A stretch of 64,000 nucleotides of DNA from Progne subis subis (lineage: Eukaryota > Chordata > Aves > Passeriformes > Hirundinidae), in NCBI GenBank assembly GCA_022316685.1, contig JAKJHU010000617.1:1-64000 (forward strand). Direction: 5' to 3'. The notes beneath the pieces were generated by a model, which saw only the letters and a program-made list of their open reading frames with translations, ran no database searches and was not told the DNA's origin. The translations under genes and the position numbers were made by a program. Positions 25,555 to 37,226 of the stretch are shown here, piece by piece. The number at the start of each line of letters is the position of its first letter. The first letter of the stretch is position 1.

Positions 25555-26714
25555 ATGGAGGAGGAGGCTGTGAGGAAGAGGAAGATGCCCCGGGACAGCC
25601 AGGCAGGTGAGGAGGAAGTCAGTGCCCCTTTCCCCCTCTCTCCTGCTCCATCTCCCAGCCCAGCATGGCCCCCGGCTGCAGGACAACCCTGCTGCCAATG
25701 TCGTCCTGCCAGGGATGCACTGGGGGAATCTCCTTCCCCTTCCTCTGGCATGGAGGAAAATCCCATCCTGTCCTTGTCCTTCCTCCCCCAGACAAGGAGT
25801 TGAGGATGGAGACCAGGGAGGACAAATCCCTGCAGCAGAACCTTGTGGAAGAGGCCCATTTTGAGCAGCTCCATGGCAGAGGAATCAATGGAGAGGAAAA
25901 GATACAGAGATCTTGTGGGAGGAGGGGTTCCAAACCCATTCCAGGGTGCTCTGAGGAGGAAAGACCCACCCTGTGCCAGAAAAGTGGACAGAGCTTCAGC
26001 CAGAGCAACACCCCTGTCCAGCACCAGATCATTTACACCAGGGAGAGGCCCTACGAATGTTCCGAGTGCAGGAAGAGGTTTCAGACCAGCTCGAATCTCC
26101 TCCAGCACCAGCGGATTCACAAAGAGGAGAGGCCCTTCTGCTGCCCTGACTGCAGGAAGGGCTTCAAGCAAAACTCCACCCTCATTACCCACCGGCGCAT
26201 CCACCCTGGGGAGAGGCCCTACGAGTGTGGGCAATGTGGGATGAGCTTCAGCCATAGCTCCAGCCTTAGCCGCCACCAGAGGATCCACACCAAGAAACGG
26301 CCCTATGAGTGTGAGCAATGTGGGAAGAGTTTCAGCCAGAGCTCCAACTTGATCCGCCACCAGAACATCCACGCTGAGGAAAGGCCATACAAGTGTGGGG
26401 AATGTGGGAAGGGCTTCAACCAGAGGTCCCAACTGATCATCCATCAAATGATCCACACTGGGGAGGGGCCCTACGAGTGTTCTGAGTGTGGGAAGAGGTT
26501 TCAGATAAGCTCCACTCTCATTGTACATCAGCAGATTCACACAGAGGAGAGGCCCTTCCGCTGCCCCGACTGCAGGAAGGGCTTCAAGCGCAACTTCCAC
26601 CTCATCAGGCACCGGCGCATCCACACTGGGGAGAGGCCCTACGAGTGTCCCCACTGTGGGAAGAGCTTTACCCAGAGGTCTCACCTGAGCCAACATCAAC
26701 AGAGGCACCGGTAA
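25555..26714 (+). CDS. C2H2 zinc-finger protein, two coding exons, eight fingers
   Basis: Predicted nuclear DNA-binding protein of the large avian C2H2 family; it has no recognised gene symbol. Exon 1 is 25,555-25,606, starting at an ATG and encoding [14 protein letters not shown] 185-bp intron (donor GTGAGG, acceptor CCCCAG) leads to exon 2, 25,792-26,714. Together they give 324 residues in phase. An acidic/Ser linker (roughly residues 18-95) shows no KRAB or SCAN box. Eight fingers then follow at ~28-residue spacing, each C-x2-C...H-x3-H, with linkers such as HTGERPY; the last is C-x2-C...H-x3-H ending RHR-stop. Fingers 2 and 7 share the CPDCRKGF core, fingers 1 and 6 the RKRF/GKRF core, which suggests internal duplication. 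All zinc ligands are intact. Two paralogues in the window are broken, so this is the only likely functional cellular gene here. Confidence 0.88.
25607..25791 (+). other. Intron of the intact ZNF gene
   Basis: GT...AG intron of 185 bp interrupting a codon after its first base (phase 1). The branch/pyrimidine region TCCTTCCTCCCCCAG is conserved at all three ZNF loci, and so are both splice sites. This conservation supports the two-exon model over an unspliced frame that reads through the intron from 25,665. Confidence 0.85.
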
Positions 26715-26800
26715 GGGAATCCCTGCGAGTGCCCCGACTGTGGGGAAAGCCTCCTGCAGTGCTCTAACTCCATCCTCCATCAGGGGACCCACATTGCAAA
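26715..26800 (+). pseudogene. Decayed ninth finger downstream of the ZNF stop
   Basis: After the TAA, the same frame still spells a finger-like C-x2-C...H-x3-H skeleton (CPDCGES ... HQGTH). Similar relics follow the stops of the other two ZNF loci. The ancestral array was therefore probably at least nine fingers long, and the stop is shared by descent. Confidence 0.65.
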
Positions 26801-27689
26801 GACACTGGGCTGGTGGTCATTTAGTTTGGTGGTTCATGATATTTTTTGATTCATCTTCCTCCCTTTTAAACTAGCAAAATTGGGCTGAAAATCAACAAGT
26901 TGATCAAAGGCATCTCAATGCTCGCTTTTTACTTGTGTTTCTAAAGAATCTGGCAATCCAGATGATACTTGGGAGGATTTGGGGGTATTTGGTGTGGTTG
27001 TCTCCATTTCTTATCGCTCAAAGAGACAAGAGGGTATGATCTGTCACCTCAAAACACTCATTGCCAATGAAAACTACTTAATCCCACCCCAAAATTATTT
27101 AATTCCTCAGCCCCTCAGTGTGGAAAGGGGTTTCCCCGCTTTTGGTTTCCCCTTTTGGAAAGGGGTTGGGCAAAGTGGGATGCAGATCAGGAGGGGTGAG
27201 GTGAGCATTGCTTGGGGCAGGATGGGTGGGATGGGGATTGGGAGGGGTGGGATGGGAGAAATAGGGCTTGGGAAGGGGTTGTGATGTCCAGGAGAGCTGG
27301 GATGGGTTTGAGTGGGGATTGGGAGGGTGTGGTGAAGTCTGGAATGAGACACCCACAGGTCTGGGATGATGAAGGGAGGGGGAACCTGTTCTTGAGTGAG
27401 TTTTTGGGTATTCCACGTTCTTGAAGGGATTTTGGTGCATCCCAGGTTTCTGAAGGTAGTTTTGGGATGGTCACTGCCTCAGCCCCAGCCACTGCAGCCT
27501 CTGGTCCAGCCCCAAAGTGACTGCCAAGCCCCTGGCACCTTGAAAATCCCACCTGTGAGAGGGGCCAGAGCAGGTGAGGCTGTGACACGGCTGTGACACT
27601 GACATGTCCCACGGCCCTGGAGCTCACAGCAGCTGAGATGGCACTGGATTCAAAGCCCATTTGTGGATCTCTCTTTTCTCCTGACTTCC
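26801..27689. other. Gene-free stretch with G-rich tract
   Basis: 27,160-27,370 is a G-rich run of GGGATGGG/GGGAGGGG phrases that could form G-quadruplexes on the + strand. Nothing else recognised. Confidence 0.6.
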
Positions 27690-28352
27690 TCTTCTCAAAA
27701 TCTGGAAAACTTGAAGTTGTAGGGTTTAGAGTTTTCTGAGTCAGTGGTTTGTGAAGTGCCTTACCATAATTCCATGTTTAATAGGAGTTATAAGCAAAGT
27801 TAATACTATTCCTCTGTAAATGGTTAAGTCATAGTTTCTAAGTTCGGATAAATACTGTCAAGTGCTGTTCTTTTGCTAAATTGTGAAGTTGAAGGTGTAA
27901 GTTCAGGTAAAAGTCAAGTCCTGTTAATTTGGAGCTCTGTGACGCTTTTAGGCAGTGTTCCATTTATCCTTGCCCTCACTGTCCTCTTGTCACACACACA
28001 CAGGGACAGTCCTCGGTTCGTTTTTGGTTTGATTACCTGGATTTTGTTTGGTTCTGTTGTTGCTTTGTTTCCTTGGTGGGCCTGAAGTGTCCAGTCATGG
28101 AGAGAGTGACTCTTGCAAGGAACTTTGTCATGCCTCACCACCTGTGCTCCTAACTGGTGATTTTTGTCAAATATGCTAATCTGCTACATTTATAAAACTG
28201 TATTCACCCTTTGGGGGGCTGAGCGTTTTGTGGACATTTTCCATATCTGGCCCTTGGAGGTCTCCAATAAAGATCAGCCTTTCTATTACCTCCTCTATAA
28301 TATTATCTCCAAGGCTGTTACTTTATTTCTGGGTTCCTGAAGGCATCAACAC
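27690..28352 (+). mobile_element. Probable solo LTR
   Basis: TATA box TATAAAA at 28,191-28,197, poly(A) signal AATAAA at 28,266-28,271, and a T-rich end finishing in CA near 28,352. Spacing of promoter and poly(A) signal suits a retroviral R region of ~70 bp. The left border is a guess; no retroviral genes are attached. Confidence 0.5.
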
Positions 28353-28620
28353 AGCCGGGCCTCATGGCACCAGGAGAGCTCTGTGACACAAGGACATCTT
28401 GGGGAACCAAGTGTCCGCTGCAAACACAGCGGGGCCTCAGGGAAGCCAGGTGCCCCTTGGATAGTGCCAGGGCACGTGGAGCTCAGTGTCCACTGTGACA
28501 CAGCACAGCCCCATGGAACCCAGCAGAGCATTGTGACAACAGGGAATCTCATGGATGCAAGGCTCTACTTGGGCAAAGTGGGGCCTCCTAGGACACAAAG
28601 CCTTTTCCACGTGCCTGCCT
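28353..28620. repeat. Short run of GTGACACAGCA-type units
   Basis: Degenerate units related to the array at 21,160-21,944. Confidence 0.5.
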
Positions 28621-28639
28621 CGCCTGGCTGTGGTGTCCT

Positions 28640-29060
28640 TGTTCTGGAAAAAAGAGAGTCAGAGACTTGCTGTTTTTGTATGTTTCTTTATTATGAAGCT
28701 TGGCCTTGGGGGAGAGCTTGCTTGCTCTCTTGGCAACGTGGAGGAGGAGGTACACACAGCTTCGCTTCACAGCAAAGCTGGGGACTCCCACCCCCCTCAC
28801 GGGCTTTTTCCCTTGCCGGGGAGTCCGTTTCGCTTCGCTGATCAGGGGTCATCCAGCGATGGGGGACTCCTTCTCAGGTCACCGCGACTAAATGAAGCTG
28901 CTTCGGCGGACCCACTACCTCTTGCACTAATCTAAAGTGCGACTTCAGTCCTGAATTCTACTTTGGTTCCCTGCTTTTCAGAGTCTCTCATTCTTGAGTT
29001 GTTCCCAGAATTCCAGTGTTCTTTTTATTTGCATATTCAGGCACTATCCGGCGAATGGGA
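28640..29060 (-). mobile_element. Probable solo LTR, minus orientation
   Basis: Minus-strand poly(A) signal (TTTATTATGAAG on +, near 28,690) and a TATA-like AAATAAAAAG complement near 29,020, about 330 bp apart in LTR order. The 28,850-28,930 section has a CpG-bearing U3/R-like composition. Boundaries approximate. Confidence 0.45.
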
Positions 29061-29235
29061 GCAGAGATACAGGTAATAAGGTGAATTCTTAATTAACAAT
29101 CAAGTAAATAAGGTGATTAATCAATTATAAAACAGGAATAAGGCAAATTCTTTAAACAGAACTAGCATTAATAATCTTAATGGAATTACTTAACAATTAA
29201 GTAACTAAAACATAGATCATTTGAATAGAACTCAT

Positions 29236-30960
29236 TTATAACAGCTGGGCATGAACAGAGGTCCTGCACTTGCATTTCCAGCTGCTGTACAACCAAAGCT
29301 GAGAGACATGGAACTGCCTGAATGCAAAAACTGGAGTATGAGCCTCTCTCGAGGGGGAAATCTCCCGCTCCTGTGCCAGCCCATGGCAACGCTGCCATTC
29401 TCTGCTGCTGCTGGGGCACTCAGGGCTCTGGCTGAGCAGGAAAGGTGACCCTGAGCCAGGAGCTTTCCTTGGCTGCAGCAAAGCCTTGGCACACAAAGAC
29501 CTTCCTGGTGCTGTGCCCTGGGCCAGCAGGGATTGTGCCACCAGAGCTGAGCCTAAATTCCTTCTCACAGGCAGCTTTAGGGCACAGAACATGGAGAAGA
29601 CAGAGCTGCCTCTCAGTTTTCCGCAGTCCTCCAAGGGGAACGCTGTGTGGGAAGCAGCCTGGGAGCAGGCTTGATGTGCCAGGGGTGGGTAATTGAGAGC
29701 CCTTTTCTCCCCTGTGGCCTGAGGCTCTGGCCCTTGCTCTTTGCAAGCACCCTAGAGCTGCCTGCAAGGGGCCTTTTTCACTAGCATGAGAGGAGTCCTG
29801 CTCCAGGGCTGTCCTCTAGCTGCTTTTGCAGCAGATGTGCCTGAGGCATGGTCATTGCTTGCAGTCTCAGTGCTTGCAGTCTTAGTGTGTGAGTGCAGCT
29901 GAAAGTACTGAAGGAGTCACAGCTCTGCTGGGGGCAGAGTTGTCTTTTCCTTGGTGGGGGTTTGGTTTGGTATTTTTTGGTTTGGTTCGGTCTTGTCATT
30001 GTTAATTTTTTAACTTTACCTCTCAGCCCTGGGCTGAGCTCTGTAACTCCATCTGACACTTGCCTGTGGCACTGTGGAGCTGGCCAGGGGGACCTTCCCC
30101 GAGCTATGTGCACAGCAATGCACATCAGCCCAGGCCGGGGGTGCTCAGTGCCCGCTCAGTTTTGCTGTCTGGCTGTGGCTCTGGACGCTTCCCTTGGAGC
30201 GTCTCCAGGCAGGGAACGTTGGAGCTGTCCCCACCGTGGTGTCACAGAGAGGGGAACGCTGGGGCTATCCCGCTCCTGCCCCGGCCCCAAGAGCTCTGCC
30301 AGCGCCTGGAGGAGACACAAAGGCTGAGCCCAAGAGTGAGAACTGCAGAAGGGGCTGAGCTGGGAGGGAGGCAGCAGGATCATGGAGTGCAGGCCCTGGC
30401 CCTGCACAGACAGCCCAAGAGTGGCAGCCTGGGCATTCCCGGGAGCGGTGTCCAAAGGCTCCTGGAGCTGCAGCAGCCTCGCAGCTGTGACCATTCCCTG
30501 GGGAGCCTGGTGAGTGGTCAAGCCCCTGTAGGGGAGGAAGCTTTTGCTGGTCTCCAGCCCGCAGCTGGCCTGGCCCAGCCCCAGCCGTTCCCTGGGGTGC
30601 ATTCCCTGCTGGCCCCGGGGCAGAAGTCTCAGCTGCCCCTGCTGCTGTCCCTGGGCAGGAGGCGCAGCCCCCGGGGAGCTCTGAGCTCCGTCTGCTGCTG
30701 GGCTGCGGCCGAAGCGAGCCAGTGCTGGCAGAGCTCTGGGGAAAGGTCCCGGCCCTGGCTTGGGGCTGGGCCAGAGCCCAGGGAGCAAATCAACTTGCAG
30801 CTGCTGCCCCAGAGCAGGGAAGAGCAGGAATTGCTGCCTGGGAGAGACTCTTGCCAAGGGCCTGCAGTGCCAGGACACAGGCCATGGCTGGACACTGCTT
30901 GGGGCCAGGTGAGCTGGGCTGTGGGGATGGACTTGTTCCCTGGGAGGGCGGTGGGGCCCT
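29236..30960 (+). repeat. Segment A, copy 2
   Basis: Direct twin of 52,490-54,080 and inverted twin of 2,380-3,690. Includes an antisense CR1 piece at 30,345-30,600. This copy extends further right (to ~30,960) than copy 3, which is cut at ~54,080. Confidence 0.88.
30345..30600 (-). mobile_element. CR1 LINE fragment, antisense
   Basis: Aligns by eye with the antisense CR1 at 11,930-12,200 (shared phrases 'GTGTCCAAAGGCTCCTGGAG' and 'TGTGACCATTCCCTGGG'). Confidence 0.6.
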
Positions 30961-31045
30961 GGCACAGAGTGGGAGGAAAAGCTGCAGCTGTCCTGGAATG
31001 GCTGGAAGTGTGCAAGGGCTGGTTGGAGGGGATTACTGCCCAGAA

Positions 31046-31142
31046 GGGATGGGATGGGATGGGATGGGATGGGATGGGATGGGATGGGATGGGATGGGAT
31101 GGGATGGGATGGGATGGGATGGGATGGGATGGGATGGGATGG
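31046..31142. repeat. (GGGAT)n pentanucleotide microsatellite
   Basis: About 19 perfect GGGAT units, the mirror of 2,131-2,216 but about two units longer. Confidence 0.97.
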
Positions 31143-31431
31143 GGCATTGTAATGTGGGGTGTAATTGCAGTGTGGGGTGGTAGTAAAGTTGGGATGGGTA
31201 GGGATTGCAGTGGGGGGATGGGGTGGTTTGGGCTCTTGGAGTAGGGGAGTAGAGGGAGGGAAATCAAGAAGCAGTTTTTAAAGGTTGCTGGTGCTTTAAG
31301 AAGTTTGAGGCCTGGAAGTGTCTTGTGGGAGGCTGCTGTGAAATTGGGATGGCTGAGTTTAAGGTGCTGTGCTGTGCAGGCGTGATGTGGAGGGGCAGTG
31401 ATTTTGGGAGGGTAAGGGCACCTGCTCCCAA

Positions 31432-31541
31432 GGAGGAAAGAAAGAAAGAAAGAAATGAGAGAGAGAGAAGGAAAGGAGGGAGGAGGCAAGGAGGAAGGAG
31501 GAAGGAGGAAGGAAGGAAGGAAGGAAGGAAGGAAGGAAGGG
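31432..31541. repeat. Purine-rich simple repeat (GGAA/GAAA)
   Basis: Tetranucleotide purine tract next to the ERV-2 LTR; the inverted counterpart of 1,764-1,845 but longer. Confidence 0.92.
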
Positions 31542-31560
31542 TTTTAAAGGAAGCTCTATA

Positions 31561-32444
31561 TGTCTAATTTAATAAGCAACAAAGTTGAATTTAGCACCAA
31601 TGCAATTTTTTTTAAGTAGCATTTTATAATTAAGCATATACAAAAATTTGGCAGTGATTAATTAAACACAAATACTGTTTGAATAAAGAATAAGCAAAAC
31701 TGACCGGGGTACCGAGGTGGGGGCTTCTCACCCTACCTCACATACAAAACAAAGTAATCCAACTTAATCTTATATACTTTATGCTTATACATATTCATTA
31801 ATATTTCCCGTAAATCTCCTCCTATTTTCAATTTGTAAAATCTACATCACTATAGTACATAGCACATGCTCCACTTGTTGTTAGGGGGTCTTCTTGGCTT
31901 TCTGGTGGTCTTCTTCAGATGAAGGCTCATCATCTTCCTCTCGTCCTATGAATAACCTTACTGGTTGTGTGTGTGCTCTATGTTTTGTGTTATATATAAC
32001 TAAGCATTATGTTCCAAAAAGTTATTATTTCATAGATCAAACCACCACCCAAACTCCCTACCTTAGAATAGTCCCGACACTGTCCATCTCAAGGCCAGTT
32101 CTATCTTAAGACATCCTGTATCCCATAACATCTGCAAAGGGCCCATCTCCCTACCTTGGAGTAGTCCCAGCTTTGGCCCATCCAGCTTTGAAACTCTTGC
32201 TTATCCCAAAGTGCAACTTGTATCTTATTTTTCTCATGTAGCATTTGCCAAGGGGCCCATCTGCTTTGTAACACTAATCACACCTACTTTTTCCTTTACA
32301 ACTTTATAACAACAATTTTCTAAAATATATATTTCTTAAATATTAATATAATTACAATTAGCATGAATCATTTTCACTTATTACAATTTCCCCAATTTCT
32401 CTTTTTAATCATATTGATTTATGCTTTTTAATTAAAACTGAATC
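31561..32444 (-). mobile_element. ERV-2 3' LTR and 3' untranslated region
   Basis: Mirror of 868-1,748. The LTR-like unit is 31,561-31,814, with the polypurine tract (complement at 31,815-31,826) on its inner side. It is joined to the same microsatellite neighbourhood as ERV-1, showing that the whole neighbourhood was duplicated, not just the virus. Confidence 0.65.
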
Positions 32445-34567
32445 TCAATTTCTTCTATATTCCCAATCATCCAGGTCTTCATGCCCTCTCATTTCAGCCT
32501 CTAATTTTTCTAACATCTCCCATGCTGCATCAAGCTTTTCGCATTCCTTCTCAAATTTGGTTGACATCTCTTGTGCTAGAGTAGTCTCTTTATGTTCAGT
32601 CAACATCTCTTCGGGTCCTTTCTTTTGAGTATGAGTAGGTCTAGCTTTTCGTACCATCAAAGGATTTGGTTTCCCTTTTGCTGCCAATTCTGGATCAATG
32701 GGCATTGCTGTAATTTGCATTCCTTGTATCACTGGGTGGATTAGTCTAATAAGACATGGAATCATGCATGGTAAGAATAACAATCCTAATCCAGAACATA
32801 ACAGCATAAATCCCACCTTCTTCCACCAGGCTCCTCCAAAGAGGTTATCCCACCAATCCGTGTTTAGAATAGAATTCCACTTTTGAACAGGTACGTGTGC
32901 CACCCTTTCAATTTCTTCAGCAAGTTTTGTGATGGCTTCCCCCTGATCATCTCTCTCCACACAGCACTCAGATTCGTTAAATCTTCCTCAAACTCCCCCT
33001 TCTTCAACCAACAGATAATCTAGGGCAATTCTGGTTTGATACACAAATGGTCACATTTGTGAATGCTGCTTGGCCAGTAACTTTAGGGCATCAGAAGTAT
33101 GGTTTGATATAACCTTCACTACTGCCTGGATACTTATCCACCAATTCAATAGATAAATTCGGGTCCTATATCCCCAAGATCCACCCTCAGCCCAAGTTGC
33201 TGGGTCATAATATGCTATAATTCTTTCTGCAGGCCATTTGTCTTCCCCCCATTCCTGGTTTCCCCCTGCCTTTGGGAAGTCGAGGTTTAAATCTCTTTTA
33301 TTCTTTTCTAGAATCTCATAAAGTGGTGTTCCCAGCATATTGCTCCTAGACCTTGGTATGATGAAGAAGGAGGGTCGTATAACTCCTAAGGTACAGGTTC
33401 CCTCCCACTTTCGAGGTAATTCACTATATACAAGCAAAAATCACTTTGATTATTCTACTCACAATTCATTTCCTTTGTTATTCCCCAATACCCAGTAAAA
33501 GTTTTTGGTCACCATGTCTTAGTTTTATTATTCGAATTAACTGCTAAAGTAGATATACAAGGAGTATATCCTACCACTTCATTATATTTCCTTCCCACTC
33601 AAGTCATACAGACAGTTCCAAATAGTTGATGACTCAAAATCCACCTTTCAGGTCTTTATAATGTCTTGAAAATTTGAGTATGATTCCATTTGAAAAATTG
33701 TTCTGGAGCTAGACTCTCACCTCTCCACAGCCATCTTTCAGCCATTCCCAAAGATCCAGTATTTGGATAATCCTAATTCCGTAGCGATTTCTTGTATCAA
33801 ATGTACAAAAAGGTTCTTAGCTGAGGTTGTCAAATCCCAGTCACTATACTGCTGTTTGAATTGTTCATACAGCTTATCCAGTTCCTTTAATTCTTTCCCT
33901 ATGCCATTTTAAAATATTTCTTTTGTTTCTTTTTGTTTCCTTCTTTTTTTTTCCTTCGTGCTGTACCTCCTATACCTATACTTGGATCATTCCCATTCTC
34001 ATCTTTCTCAAAACAACAACAAAAAAATTTCATACTGAGGACAGATTGATCACTATAAGGATAAGGAGCTGGTCGATTAAATAATAAATTTTTCCCTACC
34101 CAATAAATTTTTCTATTTTTAACACAAACTTCTATAAAATTGCTGCGCTCGTAGCAGGCAGCACTAACATGTGGATGTGCCACGAACACAAATTCCATCT
34201 TGTCCTTGATCCACATGGAGTGATGGCATTTATTACAGGGATCAACATTATTGGGACTTTGTTTTTGCATAGATTGTTCTCTCATTGCCCACACTTGTGC
34301 TGCTTGTTTTATTATTGTTTGTTCCTGCATTGCTCATTCCCTTCTCTCATGGACTCTGTCCAGAGTGGCTCCATAGTTTTGGGCAGTTGCCAAGGGCATC
34401 ACCACAAACACAGTGAAAATAATCCTCAGGAGTTCTGACTTTCTACCATCCTCAATGCCCTTTGGGTTGCAGCCAAGGGCCAAGATGTCAGGATTCTTGG
34501 CAGCAAAGTTTATATCCTGGGATCTAGTCACTGGTGCATTTGGTCTCACTGGTACCCTTGGCCTCAT
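32445..34567 (-). pseudogene. env: ERV-2 envelope gene, multiply broken
   Basis: Full-length but decayed retroviral envelope, gamma/alpha type by its TM. The reading order on the minus strand starts with a leader around 34,567-34,340 containing a hydrophobic signal-like stretch (IIFTVFVVMPLA). Cys-rich SU fragments follow, 34,330-33,900 and then a stop-ridden part 33,900-33,440, then 33,437-33,051. The TM ends with a Trp-rich juxtamembrane segment, a membrane span and an acidic tail at 32,960-32,445. Stops and frame changes are spread throughout. The TGA at 32,988-32,990 that removes the first TM cysteine is identical to ERV-1. The protein would have mediated receptor binding and membrane fusion; nothing functional remains. 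Confidence 0.8.
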
Positions 34568-34599
34568 GTTTGTTTCAAGGATGGCACAGATTACTCACA

Positions 34600-36250
34600 G
34601 TTCTCACAGCACTGCCCTCTCCCTCTCTCTCTCTCTCTCTGGGTTAGTCAGCTACTTCCTCTTTTAGTCTAAACCACTAAAGCTCTGGAGATGTGCCAAC
34701 CACAATAAGATTTGCTTTTTCACTACTTCAGTTAACAACCTGATCTGTTGGTAGATTTTGCACTGATATTGGGGATTATTATTAAGTCTTCATCCCCACC
34801 AATAGGCACATTCACAATGCCAATTCACGTAAGAAATGTGTCTATAGCGTGGCACACAAATTCCTTCTCCACAGGAACTGCTAATTATGATACACTGGTC
34901 TATAATACCATGAATCGTTTCCTCTCTTACCTGCTCAAAAGCTAATATAGTAAAAACTCATTGGTCTAAATTTTCTATTAATTGTACCATTACATAAAAG
35001 GTTCCATCTTCATATCTCAAAGGTGTTCCAAAACATCACTGGAAAAGCTTTTTAAAGTTAACTGTGCACGCACGCAATCTAAGCAAGTTAAACAAATCAA
35101 TTGTCTCTCTTCTGTTCTTGTTATTCTCCACCACAAATTAAGGCAAAGTGCACAAATAACACAAACCCATGGGCGACACTCTAAGCCATGCTTAGTACAC
35201 TCCCAGTGTGTTACTTGTTCTTGGACTCTTTTAGTAACAGGTGTTTCCAGTCTCTTTTTCTAGAATTGTTGTTCCTCAATGAAATCTGTTAATGTTAGTT
35301 GCTCAGGGCCTCTTAAAAGATTTTCAATCTGTTCAGGCTGTTCCCATTGATCAAGGAAGTGTCTAATCCCTTCCCATCGGCATTGTTCTGCCTCCAAACT
35401 CAATGGAGTTGCTGTTGATAGCCAATCCAGAATGCCTAATTTTCCTAATAAATTAAAGTTAGTTGCAATTACAAAACACAAGCATTTAATCATCAACTAT
35501 CAAAGGAGTTTTATAACCTGAACAGGTTAACCAAGACAATTTATCTTTTTTTCTGTTGTTTCTGGGTATCCTACTGTATCCACATCTTACTTTTATCATC
35601 CTTTGTTGTTCCTGCAGTGTTCTCAAAGCCACTAATCGTTCCATGTGATACGCTAAATAAATCAATGTTCTTTGTACTTGATCTTCTATTATATAAGTAT
35701 CAATGTTGATCTGTGCTAAAACCCACTTGCGCATTCGAAAGTCTCGCTCTACTCTACTAAAACATCATATACAATTAATCATAAAAGCTACATCTCTTTG
35801 GTCCCAAGGTACAGTTGTTCTGTGCCAATGTCTTTGTCTCAGCCACTTCATGGTCACCTGCTTTACACCGCTCACACTGATGACCGTGTTTTGCAGCAGC
35901 CTTGCTGAACATGGAAACTTCTCTCTGCGGGATGGCAGCTTCTGACCTTTCTGTACTAAGGATATCTTGAATATCCTGGGGCTGGGTTATTCTTTCAATA
36001 TGTGGGTGGCACACCAAATGTATTGCAGCATTATGTGAAATCCACAGGCAAAAATGATGTCCCATATTAGCTACAGCCTCCGGGCACCAAGTGCTCTCTT
36101 CAGCCATGTCGTGGATTAATTATAATTTTCCTTTAAACTGTTTAGGACACAGTTTTTTAAATAAATTAAACCTTTTTTAATAAAAAGGTTTTATCAAATG
36201 TAAACCTTTTTAAATTTTACTTTTAGGTCTCCTGGTGTGAAAAAAAATTT
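34600..36250 (-). pseudogene. Unidentified retroelement frames between pol remnant and env
   Basis: Here an integrase gene would be expected, but no HHCC or DDE signature is visible. Instead there are three minus-strand frames in series: 36,107-35,775, 35,734-35,486 and 35,496-35,260. The first begins with an ATG, is His/Cys-rich (HHFCLW; CERCKAGDHE), and appears to run on into the second through a one-base frame change near 35,780. The second is basic and Arg/Gln-rich, the third acidic. I do not recognise them. They could be a highly diverged integrase, an accessory gene, or foreign sequence captured by the provirus. The rest of the interval (35,260-34,600) shows only stop-interrupted frames. 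Confidence 0.35.
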
Positions 36251-36295
36251 CCAGTCTTTATTTGGTATAGGTCCTTTTACCCTTGAAGCATGAGT

Positions 36296-36654
36296 CTAGC
36301 CTTTTTCTGCCGTTCGAACTGTGGTTTTGTCAGGGAGAATCCATTGTCCCTCTTTTAGAGTTGCTCCTAGGTTTTTCATGGCTTCTACTTCTGCTAAAGA
36401 AAAGTATGGTGTTTGATTTTGTGTTCCTGCTTCCTGAAAAGTCATAATTACATTGCTGTTTTCCCTCAGGGAAGCTTTCTTAGCTTCATCATCAGCCAAA
36501 TTGTTTCTTTTTGTTTTAATTGCTTCTCCCCCTCTAGTGGCCTTTCACATGAACCACTGCTATCTTTTTTGGGCTCTTCAAAGCTTTAAGAATTTGAATT
36601 ATCAATCCTTGGCGCACTAATCCTTTTCTTTGAATGTTTATTGTCATAGGTTTA
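36296..36654 (-). pseudogene. pol: ERV-2 pol remnant (end of RNase H / start of integrase)
   Basis: The frame 36,499-36,296 begins ADDEAKKAS, the usual C-terminal RNase H motif carrying the last catalytic aspartate. It continues through a linker to GATLKEGQWILPD, as seen at the RNase H-integrase junction of gamma-type pol. Everything upstream (most of pol, gag, 5' LTR) is missing. The sequence stops at 36,654, directly at the 3' LTR of ERV-3. Confidence 0.65.
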
Positions 36655-37218
36655 TGTAGAAATTGTTTTTTCCCCTGCTGCTGTTGTGGACTCCAGGACG
36701 GCATAGATAGATGTAGACGAGAGATCTCTGTAGTTAGGTTTTAGAAGATTGGGTTATTGTAAGGGATGTGAGGCCTTGCTATGAGCTGCCGGGCTGCAGC
36801 TCAGCGCAAGGCCTAGGAGGTGGGGGAAGGGAAAGGTAGGGAATGGAGGGGAGCAAGGAGCAAAGAGAACAAGTGCAAAAGAGCAAGAGCTGAGCCACCT
36901 TCGCAGCCCCCTGATAAGGGGTCTCAAGGTGGGCTGGAACAGGATCTGTGCCAATGAGGTTATAGATACCTGATACTTCAGGGGAGGGGTACAGGTGTGG
37001 GATGAACCATTGCGGGGTGAGACAGAACATTCCATTTGACCTGGGTCTGGCTGCTGGTGACCTTCAGCAGGTCATATAACAGTTTTCCCATACATCCAGT
37101 ATCCAATACATCTCAAACATCAAAACTTACTTTCAATTCTATCTCACCCACAGGTCCCACATTCTCAGAATATAGGCAATCATATTTGTAGGGTTTTTTG
37201 GCTTCATCCTTCCCAACA
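36655..37218 (-). mobile_element. ERV-3 3' LTR
   Basis: 564-bp LTR reading TG...CA, with a polypurine tract on its inner edge (complement TCTCCTCC at 37,219-37,226). It pairs with the 5' LTR at 44,856-45,399: shared landmarks are GACGAGAGATCTCTG, TGAGGCCTTGCT and the end motif CCTTCCCAAC. The two LTRs differ at roughly one position in five by eye, more than expected for a provirus with an open pol. Confidence 0.9.
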
Positions 37219-37226
37219 TCTCCTCC

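Noticed and set aside
25665..26714. Unspliced 349-codon version of the intact ZNF
   Set aside because: It would start inside the intron. The conserved splice sites and the [13 protein letters not shown] exon at all three loci favour the two-exon model.
30060..31244. Plus-strand open frame of 394 codons ending in a Trp-Asp-Gly-Met-Gly repeat
   Set aside because: It is produced by repeat segment A plus the pentanucleotide microsatellite; the equivalent frames in the other copies are disrupted.
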